DNA of 64,000 nt from Cyanidium caldarium (taxonomy: Eukaryota > Rhodophyta > Bangiophyceae > Cyanidiales > Cyanidiaceae): assembly GCA_026184775.1 (NCBI GenBank), contig JANCYW010000012.1, positions 344,226 to 408,225 of the forward strand, written 5' to 3'. Below the pieces are notes generated by a model. It made no database searches. It was not told where the DNA came from and saw only the letters and a program-made list of their open reading frames with translations. Below, piece by piece: positions 57,242-64,000 of this stretch (positions are counted from its first letter, which is position 1; each line of letters starts with the position of its first letter). The translations under genes were made by a program, and so were the position numbers.

Positions 57242-58147
57242 CTAGGCCGTTGCCGGCTCCTCTGAACGCTTGGCCAAGTTGTTCAGGATGGTGCCGCTGT
57301 AGGCAAACGCCAGGCCCGTCTCGTTCAGGCACTTGTCCTTGACGTCGCGCGGCCACGCGCTGGCCGCCTCGTCGATCTTCACTCGCACCTCATCCAGGAT
57401 GTGCTTCACGTCGCGGTCCCATTCGTAGAACTTGAAGTGCCGCTGATACTTGCCCTCGCTGAACAGGAGGTTTTCCATGTTGCGCCCGATCATCCGGCCG
57501 CCGGCGGTGTGGGCGAAATAAAAGTTGTACCAGTGGCAGAGCACCGCCTCGGGCGATGTGGCGAACAGCTGCGACAGGTACTGTTGGTACTGCAGCGCTG
57601 CCGACGACGGCTCCGGCACCGAAAAGCCCAGCTCGTCACGGAACCAGGCAATGTCCGCGGCGAGCGCCGGACCGCGCTCCAGGCCGGTGTTCACGAACGG
57701 GGCGAAGAGGGCGTTGCCCTTGGCGGCCTCGGCGGCGACGTGGTCCTCCAGATAGTCGTAGACCGCCTTGGAGTCCACCAAAAACTGCAGATAGTCGGCA
57801 CGACTGGGGCGCCACTCCTGGATGGGCAGCACCGACTCCTCCATCTTGCCCTCGCGCGCTTGGTCTTTGGTGTGCAGCCGCATGGCCACCACGCGCATCT
57901 CTTGGACGAAGCCTTTCAGCTCGCCCGGCCGCCGTTGCGCCGCTCCGTCGCCGTGTCCGTGGCCGTGTCCGTGGGCACCACCGTGGCCGTCGCCGTGAGA
58001 GGTGGCGTGCGGCGGCATCGACCCCGGGTACGCCGTCATGGCGAGGTGGCGCCGGCGCGGGAGGGAGGTGCGACGGAGGGCGGCATGGGCGACGCGTGAG
58101 GAGCGCAGGAGAGGGAGGGAGGGGGAGAGGAGGAAGAAGAGCGTCAT
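57242..58147 (-). CDS. HMOX: Heme oxygenase, plant/algal plastid type, with His-Gly-rich segment
   Basis: The enzyme opens heme to biliverdin IXalpha, the first step toward phycobilins, using ferredoxin in plastids. The domain starts LKGFVQEMRVVAMRLHTKDQ, placing the heme-ligand His at about 92, followed by NTGLERGPALAADIAWFRDE, SPEAVLCHWYNFYFAHTAGG, RMIGRNMENLLF and FYEWDRDVKHILDEVRVKID. ATG at 58145-58147 yields MTLFFLLSPSLPLLRSSRVA, a plausible transit peptide, then a His-Gly stretch (His at 47, 51, 55, 59, 61, 63, 65) before the catalytic domain. The frame runs on to 58612, but that part is non-conserved. It is convergent with the parvulin gene, 86 bp apart. Confidence 0.93.
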   Translation of the reverse strand: MTLFFLLSPSLPLLRSSRVAHAALRRTSLPRRRHLAMTAYPGSMPPHATSHGDGHGGAHGHGHGHGDGAAQRRPGELKGFVQEMRVVAMRLHTKDQAREGKMEESVLPIQEWRPSRADYLQFLVDSKAVYDYLEDHVAAEAAKGNALFAPFVNTGLERGPALAADIAWFRDELGFSVPEPSSAALQYQQYLSQLFATSPEAVLCHWYNFYFAHTAGGRMIGRNMENLLFSEGKYQRHFKFYEWDRDVKHILDEVRVKIDEAASAWPRDVKDKCLNETGLAFAYSGTILNNLAKRSEEPATA

Positions 58148-58681
58148 GGCGGAGGGAGAGAAGGAGACGAGACCGTGTGTGGGGTAGCCACCGCGGGTGA
58201 GGGCGCGAGTGGACGACGGTAGCGAAAGCGCGAGGCAGGGCGCAACGGTCCACCACAGGGGCGGCCGGTGCGTGGTCTCGCACCCGAGCTCGCCACCGGC
58301 AACATCGCCGTGGAGATACCTGCAAAGCATAGACAATATGGAGCGAAATGGTAGACAAGAAGGGGGTTTGGCAACCGAGCACCTCCAGGGTGCCGGAATT
58401 CGGAGGTGCCACTCAGACGGTCCACCGCCGTTCGTACTCGTGGTTGCACACTTCGACAACTTCGGCGAGCGAGCGGCGTTTTTCGCCGCTTCGCTGACAC
58501 TCCCGGCACCTCTTCGGTGCATATCGGCGTCGCCACGCCTTCGAAACGCGGAAGCGATGCTCTGTGGCCACCCGAAGGAGGCGTCACGTACAAAAACGTT
58601 TCGGACGAGCACATGCTAGTGCAGGAGCCTGGAGTATTTGCAGAGTTGCATGTGGCAAAAAGTCAGGTGGAGCGGCGGTGT
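58148..58681. other. Transition from genes to subtelomere
   Basis: The 534 bp upstream of heme oxygenase are the last mixed-composition sequence before the G+T-rich subtelomere. They should contain the heme oxygenase promoter. I see no other gene. Confidence 0.45.
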
Positions 58682-58975
58682 GAGCGCCTGATGGGTTGAT
58701 GATCGGTGGTGGTGGGAGAGGGGTCATGGGAGTGCGGGAGCGTTGGTTGGTGGGTGTTGGGAGTGTTGGGAGTGTTTGGAGTGTTCATGAGTGTGTGTTG
58801 GGTGTTGGGGTCGGTTTGGGGCGGGAACGGCCAGCGGGTCGGTTGGGAGCTGGGAGCTGGGGGAGTGTTGGCGGGTGAGCGCCTGATGGGTTGACGATCG
58901 GTGGTGGTGGGAGAGGGGTCATGGGCGTGCGGGAGCGTTGATTGGTGGGTGTTGGGAGTGTTGGGAGTGTGTTGG
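58682..58975. repeat. Subtelomeric 186-bp repeat family, inner array
   Basis: One copy of about 195 bp (58682-58876) begins GAGCGCCTGATGGGTTGA; a second, partial copy starts at 58877 and runs into the large duplicated block. The family recurs at 61665-62310 with exact 186-bp spacing. Confidence 0.85.
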
Positions 58976-60319
58976 GGTGGTTGGAAGCGGACGTGGGGAG
59001 CGGTGGCTGCGCGTGCGTCTGGGAGTGCAAAAGAACGCTGAGAGCTCTGGATCGATGGAAGGAATGAAGGAATGAGCGATTGATGGGGGTGAGCGTGTGG
59101 GATGGGCGCTGCGCAGCGTCGGGAGGCGTGTGTGTGTGTGTGTGTGTGTGTGAGTGTTGTGATGGTGGTGGTTGGTTACAGGGGAACGAGCGGGGCAGGT
59201 GAAGTGAGATGGGCGAGTATGGGTGTGTGTTGATGGGGTGTTGATGGATGTGGAGATGGAGGTGAATGATTGTTGGTGGTTGGTGGTGGGTTGGAGTGAG
59301 ATGAATGGAGGTGTTGGTGTTGGTGGATGTGGGAGTGTTGGTGGAGTGATGTTGGAGGGCGGCTGTGAGTGTGTGTGCGCTTGTGTAAGTGAGTGTATGC
59401 GTTTGGGAGTGAGTGGCTGGTTGTGGTGAGTGGATGCGTGTGTGTGTGGGATGAGCGTGTGTTGCCTGAGTGGGTGTTACTGGGGTGGATCGTTGGCGTG
59501 TGAGTGTGTGTGCGCCGGACGGTGGGACGGTGGGACGGTGGGACGGTGGCGAGAGGTGGGAAAAGCGTTTTGGAGTGTTGGCGGGCGCAAGACGAGTCGG
59601 TGTTGATGCGGCTGGTTGTAGACGAGGGGAGTGCCGGGTGTATGGAATCGTATGGAATGGAGTCGCCTTGTGTGTGCATGCGCACAGATCGGTAACGGTT
59701 ATGGGAGCGGCGGCGCCTTGTGGGTGCGCGCGCGCCGATCGGCGGCGGCGCGCAGGTGAGGGTGCGCGTTGATTGTGTCGATCGAGAACAGTAGACAAGA
59801 GGCGGCGATCGCGGCGATGGTGCGGAGTGGTGGATGCGGTGTGGGCGCCACCTGGTGGGAAAGCGTCGGTAGGAGTGAGAGAGAGCGATGGTGGTGGTGG
59901 GCAGCGCGGCGGCGGTTACGGTGTCTATGTGGGTAGTGTTGTTGCTGTTGCAGGGTGTATGTAACGAGTCCCGGAACGGCGACGATGATGAAGCGTGTGG
60001 AAGGTGTATGTGTGGGAGCGGGTGTTGTGGACGGGAGTGTGTGGGAGTGTATGGGAGTGGCGTGACCTGAATGGAATGGATGTGGCATGGCACGCCGCAA
60101 TTGCGTTTTTTGTGGTTGCGTATCGCCGATCGGCGCCGTGCCCTGCCCGGGAGTGGCGCGTGTGTGGCTTGTTGGAGCGGTGGGGAACGGGCATGGGGAG
60201 TGGGGCGGCGCGTGTCGGGAATGTTTTTTTTTGTTTTTGGGGATCGACGTGAGCGCGCGCGATCGTGCGCACGGGAGAGAGCGTTTGGGGCGGATTGGGA
60301 GTTGTGTCGCGTGTGGGGC
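58877..60319. repeat. Large subtelomeric duplicated block, inner copy
   Basis: About 1.45 kb that reappears, with small gaps and substitutions, at 62220-63750. It is G+T-rich on the plus strand, with TGTGTG and GGTGG tracts and a run of T near 60,225. Open frames cross it on both strands, but the composition suggests no real protein. The inner copy is followed by unique spacer and satellite instead of telomere. Confidence 0.85.
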
Positions 60320-60600
60320 GGGCGGGCGCACGGCGGGCGAGATTGGGGGTGGCATGCGCGCGCGCGCGATTTGGAACGCAGCATCGGCCGGGAAAAGGGG
60401 AAATTGTGGAAAATGGCGCGGAAAAAGCGCGGCGCCCTGCGATCGGGCGGCGTCGCTGTGTCGGGCGATTGGGGCGTTTTGGGTTTTGTGTGTGTGTGTG
60501 TTGGGGCAGACGGTTACGTGGCCGGATGGTGTTAGGGATGCGGGATGGCGGATTTCGGGTTTTCGCGCTGTGGGATGGTTGATGGTTGAGAGAGGGCAAC
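60320..60600. other. Spacer between block and satellite
   Basis: About 280 bp of sequence not matched elsewhere in the window. It contains short runs of GTGTGT. No gene seen. Confidence 0.4.
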
Positions 60601-61136
60601 GCCGATTGAAGGCGATTGCCGATTGCCGATCGAGGAAAATCGCCGATTACGGATTAGTGATTGAAGGCGATTGCCGATTGCCGATCACTGATTGCCGATC
60701 GAGGAAAATCGCCGATTACGGATTAGTGATTGCAGGCGATTGCCGATCACTGATTGCCGATCGAGGAAAATCGCCGATTACGGATTACTGATTGAAGGCG
60801 ATTGCCGATCACTGATTGCCGATTGCCGATCACTGATTGCCGATCGAGGAAAATCGCCGATTACGGATTACTGATTGAAGGCGATTGCCGATTGCCGATT
60901 GCCGATCGAGGAAAATCGCCGATTACGGATTACTGATTGAAGGCGATTGCCGATTGCCGATCACTGATTGCCGATCGAAGACAATCGCCGATTACGGATT
61001 ACTGATTGAAGGCGATTGCCGATTGCCGATTGCCGATCGAGGAAAATCGCCGATTACGGATTACTGATTGCAGGCGATTGCCGATCACTGATTGCCGATC
61101 GAGGAAAATCGCCGATTACGGATTACTGATTGAAGG

Positions 61137-61175
<39 letters not shown>

Positions 61176-61412
61176 CGAGGAAAATCGCCGATTACGGATT
61201 ACTGATTGAAGGCGATTGCCGATTGCCGATCGAGGAAAATCGCCGATTACGGATTACTGATTGAAGGCGATTGCCGATTGCCGATCGAGGAAAATCGCCG
61301 ATTACGGATTACTGATTGAAGGCGATTGCCGATTGCCGATTGCCGATCGAGGAAAATCGCCGATTACGGATTACTGATTGAAGGCGATTGCCGATTGCCG
61401 ATTGCCGATCGA
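60601..61412. repeat. Satellite array, 12 copies of a 55+7n-bp unit
   Basis: Twelve copies share the core GAGGAAAATCGCCGATTACG, with core starts at 60632, 60701, 60763, 60846, 60908, 60977, 61039, 61101, 61177, 61232, 61287 and 61349. Spacings are 69, 62, 83, 62, 69, 62, 62, 76, 55, 55 and 62 bp, all 55 plus a multiple of 7. The variable part is a run of the heptamer GATTGCC, sometimes with a GATCACT variant. The sixth copy has two substitutions in the core. Confidence 0.93.
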
Positions 61413-61664
61413 TCGTGCGCGGGCGGGGAATGGTAAGAGTGTCGTGCGGCGCCATTGGGCAGTGCGTGGGGGGCAGTGGTGTCGAGTGAGAGAGCGTGTG
61501 TGTGTGTGTGCGCGTGAGTATACGTATGGAGTGTTTGGGTGAGTGGGGGAGGTGGTGTTGTGTTTCGAGTGTGTTACGTGCTGGCGTAAGGGCGTGCAGT
61601 GGGCACGCGGTGGGCGGTGGGCGTTGGCGCGGCGCTGGCGTATGAGGGCTTGGGCTGACCGACG
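61413..61664. other. Spacer between satellite and outer 186-bp array
   Basis: About 250 bp of GT-rich sequence with GTGTGTG tracts and no gene. It joins the satellite to a truncated 186-bp repeat. Confidence 0.4.
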
Positions 61665-62310
61665 ACGATGGGCGGTGGTGGTGGTGGGAGAGGGGTCATG
61701 GGCGTGCGGGAGCGTTGGTTGTTGGGTGTGGAGTGTGTTGGGAGTGTTTGGAGTGTTCATGAGTGTGTGTTGGGTGTTGGGGACGGTTTGGGCGGGAACG
61801 GCCAGCGGGTCGGTTGGGAGCTGGGAGCTGGGGGAGTGTTGGCGGGTGAGCGCCTGATGGGTTGATGATCGGTGGTGGTGGGAGAGGGGTCATGGGCGTG
61901 CGGGAGAGTTGGTTGTTGGGTGTTGGGAGTGTTTGGAGTGTTCATGAGTGTGTGTTGGGTGTTGGGGTCGGTTTGGGGCGGGAACGGCCAGCGGGTCGGT
62001 TGGGAGCTGGGAGCTGGGGGAGTGTTGGCGGGTGAGCGCCTGATGGGTTGATGATCGGTGGTGGTGGGAGAGGGGTCATGGGCGTGCGGGAGAGTTGGTT
62101 GTTGGGTGTTGGGAGTGTTTGGAGTGTTCATGAGTGTGTGTTGGGTGTTGGGGTCGGTTTGGGGCGGGAACGGCCAGCGGGTCGGTTGGGAGCTGGGAGC
62201 TGGGGGAGTGTTGGCGGGTGAGCGCCTGATGGGTTGACGATCGGTGGTGGTGGGAGAGGGGTCATGGGCGTGCGGGAGCGTTGATTGGTGGGTGTGGAGT
62301 GTGTTGGGAG
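61665..62310. repeat. Subtelomeric 186-bp repeat family, outer array
   Basis: A slightly shortened copy (61665-61847), two near-identical full copies (61848-62033, 62034-62219) and a partial copy from 62220 form a tandem array with exact 186-bp period. As 186 is 62 codons, each frame is preserved from copy to copy, which explains the long repetitive open frames on the minus strand. Confidence 0.92.
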
Positions 62311-63750
62311 TGTGTTGGGGTGGTTGGAAGCGGAAGCGGGGAGCGGTGGCTGCGCGTGCGTCTGGGAGTGTAAAAGAACGCTGAGAGCTCTGGATCGAAT
62401 GATCGATTGAAGGAATGAGCGATTGATGGGGTGAGCGTGTGGGATGGGCGTTGCGCAGCGTTGCGCAGCGTCGGGAGGCGTGTGTTTGAGTGCATGTGTG
62501 TGAGTGTTGTGATGGTGGTGGTTGGCTACAGGGGAACGAGCGGGGCAGGTGAAGTGAGATGGGTGAGTATGGGTGAGTATGGGTGTGTGTGGGATGGGGT
62601 GTTGATGGATGTGGAGATGGAGGTGAATGATTGTTGGTGGTTGGTGGTGGGTTGGAGTGAGATGAATGGAGGTGTTGGTGTTGGTGGATGACGGAGTGTT
62701 GGCGGAGTGATGTTGGAGGGCGGCTGTGAGTGTGTGTGTGCGTGTGTAAGTGAGTGGATGTGTTTGGGGGTGAGTGGCTGGTTGTGGTGGGTGGATGCGT
62801 GTGTGAGTGGGATGAGCGTGTGTTGCCTGAGTGGGTGTTACTGGGGTGGATCGTTGGCGTGTGTGTGTGTGTGCCGGACGGTGGGACGGTGGGACGGTGG
62901 CGGGAGGTGGGAAAAGCGTTTTGGAGTGTGGGCGGGTGCGAGACGAGTCGGTGTTGATGCGGCTGGTTGTAGACGAGGGGAGTGCCGGGTGTATGGAAGC
63001 GTATGGAATGGGGTCGCCTTTTGTGTGGATGCGCACAGATCGGTGACGGTTGTGGGAGCGGCGGCGCCTTGTGTGTGTGTGTGTGCCGATCGGTAGCGGC
63101 AGCGCGAGAGGGGGCGCCATGACGCGGATCGGTAACGGTTGTGGGAGCGGCGGCGCATTGTGGGTGCGCGCGCGCCGATCGGCGGCGGCGCGCAGGTGAG
63201 GGTGCGCGTTGATTGTGTCGATCGAGAACAGTAGACAAGAGGCGGCGATCGCGGCGATGGCGCGGAGTGGTGGATGCGGTGTGGGCGCCACCTGGTGGGA
63301 AAGCGTCGGTGGTAGTGGGAGAGAGCGATGGTGGTGGTGGGCAGCGCGGCGGCGGTTACGGTGTCTGAATCGGTAGTGTTGTTGCTGTTGCTGGGTGTAT
63401 GTAACGAGTCCCGGAACGGCGACGATGATGAAGCGTGTGGAAGGTGTATGTGTGGGAGCGGGTGTTGTGGACGGGAGTGTGTGGGAGTGTATGGGAGTGG
63501 CGTGACCTGAATGGAATGGATGTGGCATGGCACGCCGCAATTGCGTTTTTTGTGGTTGCGTATCGCCGATCGGCGCCGTGCCCTGCCCGGGAGTGGCGCG
63601 TGTGTGGCTTGTTGGAGCGGTGGGGAACGGGCATGGGGAGTGGGGCGGCGCATGTCGGGAATGTTTTTTTTTGTTTTTGGGGATCGATGTGTGCGCGCGC
63701 GATCGTGCGCACGGGAGAGAGCGTTTGGGGGATTGGGAGTGGTGTCGCGT
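62220..63750. repeat. Large subtelomeric duplicated block, outer copy
   Basis: Second copy of the block at 58877-60319. Landmarks shared by both include the stretch starting ATGGTGGTGGTGGGCAGCG at 59888 and 63328. The outer copy is longer, mostly by a duplicated segment of about 90 bp near 63,085-63,180. It ends where the 29-bp subterminal repeats begin. Confidence 0.87.
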
Positions 63751-63917
63751 GTGAGTTGGGTGAGATCGGGCGACCGGGTGTGAATTGGGGGGGATCGGGC
63801 GAGCGGGTGTGAGTTGGGGGGGATCGGGCGACCGGGTGTGAGTTGGGTGGGATCGGGCGAAGGGGTGTGAGTTGGGTGAGATCGGGCGAAGGGGTGTGAG
63901 TTGGGTGTGAGTTGGGT
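63749..63917. repeat. 29-bp subterminal tandem repeats
   Basis: Units beginning GTGTGAGTTGGG start at 63749, 63778, 63807, 63836, 63865 and 63894, spaced exactly 29 bp, and a shortened unit at 63905 leads into the telomere. Each full unit contains GATCGGGCG. This is a telomere-adjacent repeat. Confidence 0.92.
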
Positions 63918-64000
63918 GGGGGGGAATGGGGGGGAATGGGGGGGAATGGGGGGAATGGGGGGGAATGGGGGGGATGGGGGGGAATGGGGGGGAATGGGGG
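63918..64000 (+). repeat. Telomere, AATG(6-7) repeats
   Basis: From 63918 to the last base the sequence is runs of 6-8 G separated by AAT (one AT), with AAT at 63925, 63935, 63945, 63954, 63964, 63983 and 63993. Period is 9-10 bp. The G-rich strand runs 5' to 3' outward, as expected at a right chromosome end. It resembles the AATGGGGGG repeat reported for Cyanidioschyzon merolae. The array is short here, so it is probably cut by assembly. Confidence 0.93.

Noticed and set aside
60601-61412. Regularly spaced repeats that could be mistaken for a CRISPR array
   Set aside because: The spaces between cores are themselves repeats of GATTGCC, not unique spacers, and the context is a eukaryotic subtelomere.
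61757-63540. Two minus-strand open frames of 470-493 codons in the subtelomere, and a similar one at 59176-60384
   Set aside because: They consist of His/Thr/Pro/Ser repeats, stay open in more than one frame at once and follow the 186-bp repeat. The minus strand is C+A-rich and rarely forms stop codons, so the openness is compositional.

Overview
The window is the end of a eukaryotic chromosome. Bases 1 to about 58,150 are a dense, GC-rich and apparently intronless gene region. Bases about 58,680 to 64,000 are a subtelomere that ends in G-rich telomere repeats (AAT followed by 6-7 G) running to the last base. Intronless eukaryotic genes, a plant-type plastid heme oxygenase, a DUF3593 plastid-type membrane protein and a telomere close to the AATGGGGGG repeat reported for Cyanidioschyzon merolae together point to a cyanidiophycean red alga (Cyanidium, Cyanidioschyzon or Cyanidiococcus). 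That is an inference; species cannot be fixed from this sequence alone.

Layout. 1-14,975: ubiquitin-conjugating enzyme UBE2H (cut by the window edge), a SulP/SLC26 anion transporter with STAS domain, an RMND1/DUF155 protein, an AMBRA1-like WD40 protein, adenylate kinase, tRNA-splicing endonuclease subunit TSEN34, an ER-type cyclophilin, MCM3 and NPL4. 15,161-32,033: mitochondrial ribosomal protein mL46, a CCT-motif protein, TMEM120, DUF3593 protein, two unrecognised small proteins, cohesin kleisin RAD21/SCC1, tRNA pseudouridine synthase PUS1, NADH-cytochrome b5 reductase, an NT-C2 coiled-coil protein and a BRO1-domain protein. 32,179-46,216: COG7, SMC5, XPB (TFIIH), an OSBP with PH and ORD domains, LAS1. 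46,881-58,147: a candidate micro-ORF, a C2H2 zinc-finger protein, an SLC35E3-type sugar-phosphate/nucleotide-sugar transporter, TAF11, MCTS1, VPS35, ribosomal protein eS4, an FHA-parvulin-parvulin protein and heme oxygenase.

The genes are ordinary nuclear housekeeping functions: genome maintenance (MCM3, SMC5, RAD21, XPB), RNA processing and ribosome biogenesis (TSEN34, PUS1, LAS1, mL46, eS4, MCTS1), membrane traffic and contact sites (COG7, VPS35, OSBP, BRO1 protein, TMEM120), and protein turnover (UBE2H, NPL4, AMBRA1-like). They are not an operon. Many lie head-to-head with 60-350 bp between starts, or tail-to-tail with almost no spacer; one convergent pair shares a TTAA in which both stop codons overlap. 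I saw no tRNA, rRNA, CRISPR array or transposase gene.

The subtelomere is layered from centromere side to telomere side: a 186-bp repeat family, a roughly 1.45-kb block, a 55+7n-bp satellite, a second 186-bp array, a second copy of the block, 29-bp subterminal repeats, then the telomere. The plus strand is strongly G+T-rich there, which leaves the minus strand open in several frames; I treat those long Thr/Pro/His-rich ORFs as artefacts. Start codons below were chosen as ATG, since several longest open frames begin only at GTG or TTG.
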